From Cryptomeria japonica (lineage: Eukaryota > Streptophyta > Pinopsida > Cupressales > Cupressaceae): a stretch of 64,000 nt of DNA. Positions 23,252 to 36,284 of the stretch are shown in pieces. The notes under the pieces were generated by a model. That model was not told the DNA's origin and made no database searches. It saw nothing but the letters and a program-made list of their open reading frames with translations. The translations under genes and the position numbers were made by a program. The DNA lies in assembly GCF_030272615.1 (NCBI RefSeq), contig NC_081411.1, positions 181,310,977 through 181,374,976 of the forward strand, in the 5' to 3' direction. Positions within the stretch are counted from its first letter, which is position 1, and each line of letters begins with the position of its first letter.

Positions 23252-24469
23252 TGTAGAGGCACCTAAGCACACAAGCACACCAGGAGGTCAAAAGTCATAA
23301 TATGAGCAATTTTATTGTATCTGAGTCATTCATAATGTATTAAGGTTAGTTGAGTCCATTAAATCATAATATGTAAGGATAAATGAGACATTTTTTCCAA
23401 AGATATCATATTTGGTCCATCTTGAAGTGTTAAAATTTTCCATGTAAGGGTTAGAGTCATTTATGTCAAAAATGCAAAAATTGCGAAGTTGCAACATTGT
23501 CAAAAAGTGCAACAAAAGTGTAAGAATGAAATTCATTGATCATGACATGGTTAGAGTAGTTAGGAAGGAGTTTTAAATGGTTTATAAAACCATGTTTGGT
23601 CGAAATCAAGGGGGTAGATCAGTTTGGAGTGGATTTGACAAAGATTATCCATCAAACCCTCAAATAGTCATAAGGTTTTAACGAATCTGTGCCTGTCATA
23701 GATCCATGGAGGATCACATTTGGTGTAATTTTTATATGCAGATGTTATTGAATGATATATTAATGGAATATATTTTAGATGAATCCTTTCTTATTCATTT
23801 TTGTGGAGTATTTGACAAGATATGTTTGTTTTGACAAAAAATGTCAAAACCCTGCCAAGGGTTACCCATTTTTGAAAAAATCCTCATAAATTTTGATTTA
23901 ACCATTAGATCTGGCTATACATTTGAGAGAAGTTTTGTAACTCAGTAATCGAAAGTCTAACTGGAGCGATTTTCTTTGTGATCAATATTTTAAAAGTTAT
24001 TGATGACTGTTTGTTACAGTTCACGGTGAAAAGCAGATTGGTGAAGGCAACAACAGTCTGGTTGCAACGTTTGGTATGGTCACATGAGGAATCATAATGA
24101 AGAAAGGATATATTTTTTAGAAATTTCTCTGAAATATATTTCCAATTATTTTTGTCTGACTTAATTTGGTTAATAACTGAATAATTTGTGATTATTTTGG
24201 TGAAAATAGTTTTTAAATGATGAAACCCTGAACTAGGGTATTCCATGGCAATAAATAATTTGTTCTCTCATGTTATGGTGAATTTTATGATCTTAAATCT
24301 TGAATCAAGGTCTATAGGTATGTAATATAACCTTTGAAAGTGGTTTGGAGTTGAGAAGAGTGGTTGATATTTTTATATGCCTCTTGATTCAAGTTTAAGG
24401 TCTTGTATTAGTTTTGAGTCAGTATTACCCTTGAATGAAGGTTTTATGATTTGTGATAAATGTTCTACA
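23252..24469 (+). repeat. Left LTR of the short element
   Basis: TGTAGAGG...TTCTACA, 1218 bp, with perfect TGTAGA/TCTACA ends. TATA-like TATAAAA at about 23583. Confidence 0.9.
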
Positions 24470-24474
24470 TCAAA

Positions 24475-24487
24475 TTGGTATCAGAGC
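24475..24487 (+). other. Primer-binding site of the short element
   Basis: TTGGTATCAGAGC, five bases after the left LTR; initiator tRNA-Met type, as in the Copia elements here. Confidence 0.88.
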
Positions 24488-24946
24488 CCAGCAAAAGATT
24501 TGGGCTAAGAGATATATTTGTGTTTTGTGTTACGGGTGAGTTTTGGTTGTAGGTGCTTGTCCATCTAGTTGCAAGAGGAAGTTGGTGTTGTGTGTGGGAA
24601 GACAAGGAAGGTCTGTTGAGGGCCAAATGGATGGTTCATTGATTGCCAAAAGACTAGGGAGAGAGGCAAAGATGAGAACTCCATGGTGAGGCACAGAGGT
24701 TGTTGGTGAGGTGATGCATCATGTAGAGGTGGACTTATGGTTGGTAAAAGCACTTGGATGGAAGCCACTACAAACTCCATTGGTAGGAGTCACAAAGAGA
24801 TTCTTTGAGAAGGAAGCAACAACATAAAGAGGCATAGAGAGGTAAAGATGAAGACAAAGGTGAAAATTTCACTCAAAATTTTTCTTGTAGGTCATTGTAC
24901 CCATGTTTCCAAGGGACTTGGAAAATTTTCAAGGGTGGGAGTATCG

Positions 24947-26155
24947 TGCAGAGGCACCTAAGCACAGAAGCATACCAGGAGGTCAAAAGTCATAATATGA
25001 GCAATTTTATTGTATTTGAGTCATTCATAATGTATTAAGGTTATTTGAGTCCATTGAATAATAATATGTAAGGCTCAATGAGCCATTTTGTCCAAAGATA
25101 TCATATTTGGTCCATCTTGAAGTGTTAAAAATTTCCATGTAAGGGTTAGAGTCATTTATGTCAAAAATGCAAAAATTGTAAAAATTGCAAAAAGTTGCAA
25201 CATTGCAAAAGAGTGCAACAAAAGTGTAAGAATGAAATCCATTGGTCATGAGGTGGTTAGAATAGTTAGGAAGGAGTTGGAAATGGTTTATAAAACCATG
25301 TTTGGTCTAAATCAAGGGGGTAGATCAGTTTGGAGGGGATTTGACAAAGATTATCCATCAAACCCTCAAACTGTCATAATGTTTTAAGGAATCTATGGCT
25401 GTCATAGATCCATGGAGGATCACATTTGTGTAATTTTTATATACAGATGTTATTGAATGATATATTAATGAAATAGATTTTAGATGAATCCTTTCTTATT
25501 CATTTTTGTGGAGTATTTGACAAGATATGTTTGTTTTTACAAAAATTGTCAAAACCCTACCAAGGGTTACCCGTTTTTGAAAAAATCCTCATAACTTTTG
25601 ATTTAACCATTGGATCTGGCTATACATTTGAGAGAAGTTTTGTAACTCAGGAATATAAAGTCTGACCAGAGAGATTTTCTTTATGAAAAATATTTAAAAG
25701 TTATCGATGACTGTTTGTTACAATTCATGGTGAAAAGCAGATTGGTGAAGGCGGCAACAGTTCGGTCACATGAGGAATCATAATGAAGAAAGGATATATG
25801 TGTTGGAAAGGTCTCTGAATCATCTTTCCAGTGATTTTTGTCTGACTTAATTTAGTTAAGAATTGAATAATTTGTGATTATTTTGGTGAAAACAGTTTTT
25901 AAAGGATGAAACCCTGAACTAGGGTATTCCATGGCAATAAACAATTTGTTCTCTCATGTTATGGTGAATGTTATGATCTGAAATATTGAATGAAGATTTT
26001 TATGGATGGAATATAACCTTTTAAAGTGGTTTGGAGTTGAGAAGAGTGGTTGATCTTTTTATATGCCTCTTGATTCAAGTTTATGGTCCTGTATTAGTTT
26101 TGGGTTAGTAATACCCTTGAATGGAGGTTTTATGGTTTGTGATAGATGCTCTGCA
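24947..26155 (+). repeat. Right LTR of the short element
   Basis: TGCAGAGG...CTCTGCA, 1209 bp, aligned with the left LTR along its length. Both ends differ from the left LTR at the matching position (C for T, G for A). TATA-like TATAAAA at about 25289. Confidence 0.9.
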
Positions 26156-27438
26156 ATAGGAATAATGAAGGAGGAGGGGAGCATGAAGAGTGGCAAGGAG
26201 AAGGAGAAAGAGGTTGAGGAGAATATCAGTGAGGAGAAGAACAGGGAGTTGGACAAGAATCACGAGGTACAAGAGGCAGAGTAGAAGGAGAAGGACCGAC
26301 TGAAACAGGAGGTGACTTCCTTTTCCTAACAGATGTCTAGTTGTCCAACATAACTATATCTTTAAAAGAGGGACTAGAATCCTCATAAATAATAGAAGAA
26401 AGGTTAGGGGAGGAAGAAGGAATTTTACTAAGGTCATAAGAGGGTTGAGTAGAGGAAGGAGACTGAACAAGACCAAGAGAGGACAGGTGGTTGTTGGACA
26501 GAGTATCATTGGGAAGAGGCTGAGAAGACATGTTCTTCCCTGAAAGGACATTCACGGATCAAGTGTCCTTCTTTTCGACAATAGAAATATGTGTTTGGCT
26601 TGTTCAAATAAACCAAAGCCTTATCTATTTCAAACCCTGGACCAAAAAGTTTAAGTTTCTCAGGCAAAGATTTATTTAGATCTACCTCCACACAAGCCCT
26701 TGGATGAACTCGTAAGATTGAGAATTGATCTGAGTTATACTTGGACCATAGTACCCTCCCCAAATAGGCCATGATGTCCTTAAAGAAGCGTTGAAAAGCA
26801 AAATTTAAGAAAGGAAGTTCAACCCACATGAGGTAGTGTGAACGGAAAGGACCTTGGGGTGGAAATTGAATGTCCAAGCTTCGAGGTAACAAGTCTGCCC
26901 ACAAATAACCCAAGTTCCATATTGTAATATGGCTTGTACATGGTCCGCTGACTTAAACTTACAAGACACATACCCTTTTCCAAGACCTCTAATTGTTTCC
27001 ACCTCCCATCCTCCACTTCCCTAATTAACCTTAATCCACTTGTATAAATCAGTTTCAGAATGAACTCCGTGTATGAAAAATAAAATGACAGATTTTCTTT
27101 GATAATCAAAAAATAATCTCAACAATGTCATCTGGGAGGTGCATTTCTAGGGTTTTAGCTGGGCTATCGTCTACCAATTGTTCATCTGGATCAACGTAAC
27201 TTGCACTGTTTCCCTTTTCCATATCTGTAGCAATAGGGGAAACATACTGGAGTGAATCATTTTCCATGGGTTTTTGTGGTGGAGAGCTATCCTCTGCCCC
27301 GTTCCATGCCATTAGCCGCCATTTCTTTGGTGGGCTACATACTTGGCTATGTTTGAGTGACCTAGCTTCAGATTTTAGCCTCAAACGTCTGTTTCCATCC
27401 TCCACTGTGGCTTTTGAAAACGATTCAATGGGCATCAT
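26156..27438 (-). pseudogene. LINE ORF1 (DUF4283-like, zinc knuckle)
   Basis: Nucleic-acid-binding ORF1 protein of a plant L1 element. ATG at 27438 opens 110 codons (MMPIESFSKATVEDGNRRLR...). A frame break follows; the next segments carry the DUF4283-like region (LGKGYVSCKFKSADHVQAIL, YLEAWTFNF) and, at 26913-26506, WVELPFLNF, RACVEVDLNKSLPEKLKL and a CCHC knuckle, YFYCRKEGHLIRECP, in which the first Cys is Tyr. A Ser/Pro-rich tail runs to the LTR element. Two or more shifts make it a pseudogene. Confidence 0.8.
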
Positions 27439-28338
27439 TGCATGAGTGAGAGGAGCCAGTCTCCCTGTTGTTCATGACATCTCCAAATTTATTTTCCTCG
27501 GTAATTTATTTCCCTCGGTATCTACTAGCTTTTGCGCCCTATACTCTCACAAGACACTCATTTTATCTGCAATCTTACTTCCTTTGGCGTTGAAAATACT
27601 GTAGGAATCGAGGTTGTGGCAGCACCTCCTCCAACTAGGGTTTGTTTACTTGGTTTCACAGAGTTTGCAGCTATGGCGCTAGGGTTGGTTTGTAGCTTGT
27701 ATTGTAATAGAGAGTCATTGAAATTATAAGACGTTCCAAAAGACTTTTGCAGCTTTAGAAAACATTTCTCGGACGCGGTCAACTAAAGTCCATAATCGTT
27801 GGTCATCTGTGTATCAATAGTCATTTATTTTTTTAATTCAATATAATAATAAAATCATAAATTTTATTAAAATATTTTATATATATTAAGACGTAGTCAT
27901 TTATATATTTAGTTTACAAAAATAATCAATACAATAAAATTAAAAAATTATTAAAATATTTTATATGCATTAATACGTGGTTATTTTTGCTTATAATAAT
28001 CAATTACTTGGAGAAGGTAAGTTAGGCAGTTTATATTTACAAACCTTAGTAGACAATTATTGGTGCCTAAGATATCATAAATTGATGCACCTATCAACTA
28101 TATGGGTTGAGATCATCATACATTTTTTGGACATCCAAAGCTTCATCAGATATTTTATGCAAGTTCTCAACTTCTACATGACCCTTCAAGTTTTTACTTT
28201 CTATGTTAACATCATCAAATGCATATATTTGTGATTGGTGTACAACATTGTAAAATTTATTACCTTTTCAACATTTCTTACTTTTTTATAATATGAAAAC
28301 AATGAAGGACATTCAATAAAATGATAGTTGCATGCCTA
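27439..28338. other. LINE 5' leader and AT-rich flank
   Basis: 27439-27780 is probably the LINE 5' untranslated region (higher G+C, no assignable protein). 27790-28338 is AT-rich with no gene signal and ends at the Copia copy C target site GCCTA. Confidence 0.4.
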
Positions 28339-29042
28339 TGTAGAAATTCTATTGCAGTCACTGATTATTAATCTCCTATCTCATGAAAATTATTTAACTG
28401 CTGAAAATAAATTTACAGCTGAATATCGAAAAATAACACAACTGCAACTTCACTAAAAATACGGAAAGAAATAAGCAACACAAGGTCACAATATTTTTGG
28501 ACAATCGTCCCTGGAAAAACCCCTAAGGGAAAACCAGTTCTACAGATGGAAAATATATTAATCTTCAGCAATATAAGAATTACAAAAGAATTCCTTGCCT
28601 GTTACTGGCAGAACTCCGACAAACTCCTAATATCTCTTGTTGATATCCTCCACTACTACATCAACGCTATCACTGCGCCTCTTGCTAACACTGCAAGACT
28701 ATTTGCTATCACTGCAAGTTCTTCTCAAGACTTCTCATTTTCCAAATGACCCATGACCCCTTTTTATACTACTCTGTTGGAAAACCAACGGCCAAGATTA
28801 ATTCAAACCAACAGCTGAGATTAAGACAACTCAATAACCAATAACTAATTTTGGCTATGAGGTGTCACCTAAAAAGAGCCATTATTAAATAACAATTGTT
28901 TTTATCCTAACAATACTTGTTTGACAAAAACAACCATTTTCTAATTCTAGGTCAGGACGAACAGCTGTCCAAAACTACCCATAACTAATGCTGTTATTTC
29001 TGGGTAAGGACAAACAGCTGTCCACACTACCCATAATTAACA
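28339..29042 (-). repeat. 3' LTR of Copia copy C
   Basis: 704 bp, same length as the 5' LTR. The last Pol codons and stop overlap its start (29037-29042). Confidence 0.93.
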
Positions 29043-32000
29043 CTCCCTCTTAGCGAGGAAGCTGTTCTGCATGACACCCATCTTATCACTAAAGAAGATG
29101 AATTTTGCCTTCCCCAATGCCTTTGTCAGAATGTCTGCTACCTACTCCTCTGTAGGTATGTACTATAGCTGAAAAATCCCCCTCTGTACACAATCCCTAA
29201 TGAAGTGATACCTAATGTCTATATGTTTCAATCTATCGTGAAACACTGGATTCTCAGTCAACTTGATGCAACTTTGATTGTCGCAGTGTATCACCGTAGT
29301 CTCAACCTTCTGACCAAACAAGGCTACTAGCAACTTCCGAAGCCATATAGCTTCACACGTCGCCATGCTGGCTGCTATGTATTCTACTTCTGATGAACTC
29401 AAGGCCACAGATTTTTGCTTCCTGCTGAACCAAGAAACAACTCCTGATCCCAAGCTGAAACAACATCCTGAAGTACTCCTTTTGTCCGTTCTACTGCCTG
29501 CCCAATCTGCGTCAGTATAGCCTATCAACTTGATACCTTCACCTCGAACATATCTGATCCCGTACTCAACTGTACCATGAAGATAACGCAACACATGCTT
29601 AGCCGCCGTCCAATGCACTCTCTTTGGCTCTACCATGAACTGACTAAGAGAGTTTACTGCAAAGGCTATATCTGGCCTGGTGTTGACCAAATACATGAGT
29701 GAACCAATCAGCTGCCTGTATAGGGTGGGATCAACATCCTTTTCCTTTGATGCATCTACCTTCCTCCAATTAGTGATCATGGGTGTAGACATGGCTTTGC
29801 AATCTTCCATCTCGAATCTCTTCAAGATTTCAATGCCATATTTCCCTTGACCAAGGAAAATCTCTCCATCAGTTTGCCACACCTCCATGCCTAGAAAGTA
29901 GTGCATAAGTCCCAAATTCTTCATCTCAAACTCTTCTGCAAGGTCCCTCTTGCAATCCTCTATGAGCCCTAGCGCACCAGTAAGAAACAAGTCATCCACA
30001 TATAGAACAAGAATGAGAACCTCACCCCCAACCACCAAGTAGTAGAGGTTCGCATCAGCCTCACTCTTCACAAAGCCCATTTCCTGCAAGTATGTATCAA
30101 TGCGCTCATACCACGCTCTGGGAGCCTGCTTGAGTTCGTATAAGGCTTTCTTTAATCTGCACACGTGGGTCTCTTTGTTGTATGCTACAAAGCCTTCTGG
30201 TTGTTCTATGTATACCTCCTCCTTCAATTCTCCATTAAGGAATGTTGTCTTGACATCCATTTGATGGATCTGCCATCCCATCTGTGCTGCAAATGAGATT
30301 ATAGCTCGTATAGAAGTATACCTAGCCACAGGAGCAAATGTCTCCTCATAGTCTATTCCCTCCTTCTGAGAGAACCCCTTGGCCACAAACCTCACCTTAT
30401 ATTTCTCAATGCTACCATCTGCACCATGCTTTATCTTGAAGATCCAGCGCGATCCAACTACTGCTCTATTAGTTGGTCTAGGCACTACCTCCCATACATC
30501 ATTCTGCATTATTGAGTTATATTCCTCAACCATAGCATCTCGCCATACCTGATGCTTTGCAGCTTCCTGATAGCTGGAAGGTTCACTATCTACCAACTGG
30601 CTGACTAATGCCACATAGTCATTGAACTTGGCTGGTTGTCTCCTCTGTCTTGTACTCTTCCTAGGAGCTCCCACAGACTCCTGAGTATCCCTTTGTATGT
30701 CTTGAACCTCATGGTTCCTACTGCCAACTGTAGAGGATGAAATATCAACCTCTATATCATCTAGATGCATATCCTGCTGCACCAGTTGCTCCATACTCTG
30801 TGAATCTTCACTACCTGAGTCTATGCTTGTACTAGTAACTGTACTTGATCTTTGATGTCCTTGACTTGGACTTGGAGCTTTCGTTGGCTTCTCACTCCGA
30901 TCATCTGCTGGCAAATCTCTGGATCTTCTAAACGCCTTGTCCTCCATGAACTTGACATCGCGTCTGACAATAATTCTTCTGGTCCCTGGAATGAACATCC
31001 TATATGCCTTTGAAGTTTCACTATACCCAACAAAGTACCCCTTCTCTGCAGTCTGATCTAACTTGGTACATGTGTCTCCAGGAATAAGGCAATATGCCAA
31101 ACTCCCAAATATCCTGAAGTGACCAACATCTGGCTTCTTCCCCGTGAACGCCTCCTCTGGTGTCATTTTCCCTAGTACCTTGTGTGGAACCCTATTCTGA
31201 ATGTAGACTGTTGTACTACACGCTTCTGCCCATAAGTAGCGGGGCATGTCCTTGTCATGTAGCATAGCCCTTGCTGCCTCCAAAATAGAACGGTTCTTCC
31301 TCTCAGCAACTCCATTCTGCTGTGGATTGTAAGGAACAGTCCACTCTCTCTTGATTCCTTCTCTGGTACAGAAATCCTGGAAGTCATTTCCTTTGTACTC
31401 GCCTCCATTGTCTGACTGAAGAACCTTTATCTTCCTTCCTGTTGAGTTCTCCACAAGAGCCTTGAACTCTTGGAAGCGACTGAAAACCTCATCCTTGGTC
31501 TTCAAGAAGTATATCCAGGTCTTCCTGGAGAAATCATCAATAAAGGTAACATAATACTCATATCCTCTGAGAGACTTTGGCGACATTGGTCCACATACAT
31601 CTGAATGTACTAGATCAAGAACACCCGTAGATCTGGTGTCACTCCTTGGAAAAGATGCTTTCGCAAACTTTCCCAACACACATCCCTTACATACATCATC
31701 ATGCTCTGTGCTCACCTCTGGAACACCTGTCACCGTCTCACGAAGCAATTTAAGTGCTCCATGATGAATATGGCCCATCCTCCTATGCCATAGTTCTCCA
31801 AGATCTCTAGGGTTATTGTTGCTCATGAATGCCTTAGGAGTATCAAACTGCAACCTATAAAGGCGACCACTCCTAACTCCAATAGATACGGGTGATTTTC
31901 AATCTTTATGCTTAATCAAAACATGCATCCCTCTAAAGAGAACATTATACCCTTTATCCTGAAGGACAGATACAGAAACCAAATTCATACCTAAGCCTGG

Positions 32001-33082
32001 CACATGCAACACATCATGAAGAGGAATTACCTTTCCATTCTCCCTCTGAAGCTGAACAGTCCCTTTCCCAACTGAGTTGAGCTTGGACAAGTTCCCCATA
32101 GAGATTTGGATTCTGGTGTTCTCCTCCTTGTAGCTGGAGAAGTACTCTCGAACTCCTGTCATATGAAATGACGCCCCACTGTCTATATACCAGACACTCT
32201 GTGAGGTTGAGCTAATCATATAGGCTATGAGTGCAAACTCATCCTCTAATCTACTAGAGAGCTCCTCTGCACTTGCTGAAGCTGCCACTTGGTTCTTGCC
32301 CTTCTTATCTTTCTTCCTTTGTGGGCAATCGCTGACATAGTGGCCAAACTCGTGACAACCAAAGCACTTGACCTTAGATAGGTCCTTCTTCTTCTTTTCA
32401 AATTGTGAATTTGCTCCTTTGCTAGATCCCTTCTTTGTTTTCCCCTTTCCCGCTAGGGCAACATTTTCTTGTTCTACCTCACTTTTCTGACTCTTGTTGT
32501 TGGCTCCATTGACAAGACTTAGTCTAAGCTCCTCTTGAGTGAAATCACTCCATAGTTGATCCCAGCTAGGTAGGGTGTCTCATCCATTAATAACTTGAAC
32601 AAAGACATCCCATTGCTTAGTAAACCCATTTAGGGCTATTCTTACTAGCTCGTCTTCATTTGGCTTATCTCCAATAGCTGCTAACTCGTCCTTGACAAGT
32701 CTAAGTCTAGTGAGGTAACTTGTAACATCTTTCCCTTGTTCATCCGGGTATTCCTCAATTTTTCATTGAGAATCAAATTCTGGTTAGTGGTAGCATTCTG
32801 GTATAGATTCATAATGGCGTCCCACATCTTCTTCGTTGTACCTAACTCTGCGATATGCGGAACAACATAGTCCTTGACACCATCAAGGATTATCCTCCTC
32901 GCCTTGGCATCATCCTTCTTGTATGCTGCAAGTTGTACTGGATCTGTAGGTACAGCTACAGTACTGGTAACATATTCCTTGATACCATTCTCTTCCAGCA
33001 ATAAAGAAATTCTGGCTTTCCAGACACCAAAATTTGAGGCACCATCCAATCTGTCCTGATCTCTCAAACCTGCTGAGGCCAT
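29037..33082 (-). pseudogene. Copia copy C gag-pol, lightly damaged
   Basis: ATG at 33082 opens Gag (MASAGLRDQDRLDGASNFGV, UBN2-like capsid). A one-base loss near 32735 shifts the frame after RMNKGK; Gag continues in the other frame with a TGA for Trp at 32580-32582 and an intact CCHC knuckle, CFGCHEFGHYVSDC. The protease has YIDSGASFHM. TGA at 31899-31901 separates this from an 896-codon open Pol (31853-29163) with integrase His/Cys finger, DDE residues ([20 protein letters not shown]), RT with YVDD at 29991-30002, and RNase H (YTDADWAGS). Two TAG codons then interrupt the last 40 residues before the true stop. YGLKQ reads YELKQ, and AFLNG reads TFLNG. Confidence 0.93.
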
Positions 33083-33173
33083 CTCAAAGAAATAAAGGAA
33101 AACAATAACTCGAAAGAGGTCAAACTCAAATTTCTTTCCTTTGCTTAGGGTAAACCTTTTCTACCCTCAACAA

Positions 33174-33186
33174 AGCTTTGATACCA
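33174..33186 (-). other. Primer-binding site of Copia copy C
   Basis: On the minus strand, TGGTATCAAAGC follows the 5' LTR end TTTCTACA directly. It is an initiator tRNA-Met type site with A for G near the end, a common variant. Confidence 0.88.
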
Positions 33187-33890
33187 TGTAGAAATTCTAT
33201 TGCAATCACTGATTATTAATCTCCTATCTCATGAAAATTATTTAACTGCTGAAAATAAATTTACAGCTGAATATCGAAAAATAACACAACTGCAACTTCA
33301 CTAAAAATACGGAAAGAAATAAGCAACACAAGGACACAATATTTTTGGACAATCGTCCCTGGAAAAACCCCTAAGGGAAAACCAGTTCTACAGATGGAAA
33401 ATATATTAATCTTCAGCAATATAAGAATTACAAAAGAATTCCTTGCCTCTTACTAGCAGAACTCCGACAAACTCTTAATATCTCCTGCTGATATCCTCCA
33501 CTACCACATCAACGCTATCACTGCGCCTCTTGCTAACACTGCAAGACTATTTGCTATCACTGCAAGTTCTTCTCAAGACTTCTCATTTTCCAAATGACCC
33601 ATGACCCCTTTTTATACTACTCTGTTAGAAAACCAACGGCCAAGATTAATTCAAACCAATGGCTGAGATTAAGACAACTCAATAACCAATAACTAATTTT
33701 GGCTATGAGGTGTCACCTAAAAAGAGCCACTATTAAATAACAATTGTTTTTATCCTAACAATACTTGTTTGACAAAAACAACCATTTTCTAATTCTAGGT
33801 CAGGACGAATAGCTGTCCAAAACTACCCATAACTAATGCTGTTATTTCTGGGTAAGGACAAACAGCTGTCCAAGCTACCCATAATTAACA
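33187..33890 (-). repeat. 5' LTR of Copia copy C
   Basis: 704 bp. A TATAAAAAG box sits at 33608-33616 on the minus strand, conserved in the other LTR. Repeated ACAGCTGTCC-type motifs lie near the outer end (for example around 33805 and 33865) and may be enhancer-like. Confidence 0.93.
33608..33616 (-). promoter_or_regulatory. LTR TATA box, Copia copy C
   Basis: TATAAAAAG on the minus strand, in the middle of the 5' LTR and identical in the 3' LTR, consistent with the U3/R promoter. Confidence 0.6.
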
Positions 33891-36284
33891 ACCTATATAC
33901 ATACAAAGAGATAGATATTATATTTAGGGTTTCATATTTAAAAGTATATAAATATGTTATACACATATGGGTATATACAATTATATTTTTTATCATAGTT
34001 TATACACAAGAAGATGTGATTTTACATGCATCTAAATACACCAAAATAGATAAATTATATTCATTTTCAAAGTTTTATAATTAGAAAGATATCAATGTCA
34101 TAAAACTATGTGTATATAATCAAATTGAGGCATTAAGGTCACTATCCTATTTTTCATTTCCAAATGTCATTTTAAGGATTGGTTTAAGCATAGAAAATAC
34201 TTCTATTAGTATCCACTTTATGAAATTTCTAGTTTGAATGTGTTTCTTTTAACCGTAATCATTTTTTACAATGTTTCCTTCAGGGATATTACATTTTCTA
34301 TCATACTAGAAGCTCATTGAATCCTCTTCATTGCATTAAAGATTTTGGAATTGGTAACCTACTATGTACCTATATGCTTATATAAATATATAAACAATAT
34401 TTTAAACTTTCATATGTATGCATCTCTCCATGTTTTTTGAGATATGTGATTAATATTTTTTATATATTACTAATTTCAAATCCATATTGTTCATATTTTC
34501 ATCTACTATAAGTAGTTAGCTAATCTATATGCATATTATTAAAGCCATCACCTGTTAAATACATGTTATTTATATTTGTATCCTTTAATAAAAACTTTTA
34601 GAAGTTATACAATAAGCACCAATACGGCTCCAATAGAATTTAGCACTTTGATGCTTGACTAGCATATATGATAGCATAAATTATGGCATGTAGATAATTC
34701 CAACATTGGGTTTCACATGTATCCCCCATTTAATTTCAAAAAAAGGAATGGATCAAGTATTATCAAGTGTAAGTGCAGTGGATCATAGTATCCCTATTTT
34801 GTATATTTTTAACTAAAAAAGTTACATTATGAACCATATTTATAATTGTTAGATTGTGGAATGTACGAAAAACCAAAAACATGTCTAGATTACAAAATAT
34901 ATATTTCTTAATTTACTATTATAATTTCTTCATCTATCCTAAGTGGTGTTTCATTGAAAAATAGAGCTCCTCTTATTTTTTATTGTCATTGTAACCATGT
35001 GTCTTTCAAGATAGTTGAGGAAGTAAGATGTATAGGTCTTGACATAGTCATCCTCTTAGTACAAATTAGCCACAATTTGAAGTCCCTAAATGTAAGTCTA
35101 TTTCCTAGATTCAAAAAAAATTCAAATGACATTGGATAACACAGAATAAAAATCACTCCTAAAATTAAAATAAGAAGAAAAGAGTTCAAACTCTTACTAA
35201 CATGAACATTAAATAAGCATTCACAACTCACAATTATAGTGGTGCCAAATATTGTTGAAGATACAACTATGTGGTGATATCTATTGTAAAACTCAACATT
35301 ATAGTGTTTTAGAACACTTGGATTAAGTATTTACTATACATAGTTGTACATTATAAAGTTCATATCCATACTATGTACTTTTGATGAGTCTATGCTTTGA
35401 TAAGTTCTATATCAAGATTATTAATTTTGACCTCTAAGTAAGATGTATTAGTAAGTACACATGTCTAATGTTATTTGTATTGATTTAATCTTAGTTCAGG
35501 GTATCCCAAATAATGGTGATTTGTATAAGATTTTCCTAAGATATTAACAATTTAAATCTTCTAAGAAAAAGTCATAATAATCTAGTCTACAGTCCTCTGC
35601 ATAGAAATATATTTCCTTGTGGTTCAAAATTTATGTTTGAAGTGCTATTAAAAATTTATACTCGGAGTTTCAAGTCACCACTTCTTCCACAAATAGAGTT
35701 AGAGATGATAGTGTATCATACTGTAGTAAGGTAGAGTAAAGAGTCTCAAAAGATTAGTTGGAATGCTACCCATTCCACCACATTCAACAATATGGTCAAA
35801 ATATTTGAAGGACATGATCAAAAATATCCAAGGCATGATCTATTAAAATTCCAAATGATTTGGTTTACTACAAGACTAGTTTTTCAAAGTATCAAGATGA
35901 TATAGTTGACTAGTATGCTTTGTCTTCACTTCTACAAGTGGTTATGTGTTTGTATTACTATAAGGTTGTATTTTTTAGCTATGTGAGCCTATGTGGATTG
36001 TCTACATGTCTCATAAATTATCAAGGTTTGATGTGCATGAAGTTTCTCCATGATTCCAATACTAAATGCTTCTTAATGCTGATTACACTATGTGACTAAA
36101 GGTTAACTGGGCAATAGAACATGTTTTCATTCATGCACCATGTTTATTTATGTTCACAATACTTTAAAAGGTTGCATTGAGATTCTTTTGGGCCTATTTG
36201 AATCGTGTGTTGAATTGCAACATGTTATCTCTCTTGATCATGTGTTTTGTGGTGGACTAGAAAAGCACTACATGTTTTATTTAT
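33891..36284. other. AT-rich intergenic, nothing recognised
   Basis: Short ORFs only, none with a recognisable domain. Right flank of Copia copy C. Confidence 0.5.

Larger units (their letters stand above)
23252..26155 (+). mobile_element. Short non-autonomous LTR retrotransposon inside the LINE
   Basis: Two LTRs (23252-24469 and 24947-26155) enclose only 477 bp. The interior has an initiator tRNA-Met primer site right after LTR 1 and a purine-rich tract (AAGGGTGGGAGTATCG) right before LTR 2, but no recognisable gag or pol. Flanks ATTGG (23247-23251) and ATAGG (26156-26160) look like a 5 bp target-site duplication with one change. Long LTRs with a tiny interior fit neither classic TRIM (short LTRs) nor LARD (long interior). 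Confidence 0.88.
19200..27438 (-). mobile_element. LINE (L1-type non-LTR retrotransposon), split by an LTR element
   Basis: Minus-strand order is ORF1 with DUF4283-like and zinc-knuckle sequence (27438-26156), then endonuclease, RT and zf-RVT (23251-19330), as in plant L1 LINEs. An LTR element at 23252-26155 splits it in the proline/serine-rich stretch after the ORF1 knuckle. Many stops and shifts show it is old. Outer limits are approximate; the 5' untranslated region may reach about 27780. Confidence 0.85.
28339..33890 (-). mobile_element. Copia LTR retrotransposon copy C, nearly complete
   Basis: Two 704 bp LTRs (33187-33890 is 5', 28339-29042 is 3') with TGTTAATT...TTTCTACA ends on the minus strand. 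Primer site at 33174-33186 and a polypurine tract next to the 3' LTR. Flanks GCCTA and ACCTA match at 4 of 5 bases as a target-site duplication. I count about 15 differences between the LTRs, roughly 2 percent, the smallest LTR divergence in the window. Gag-Pol has about four nonsense changes and one frameshift. Confidence 0.95.
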
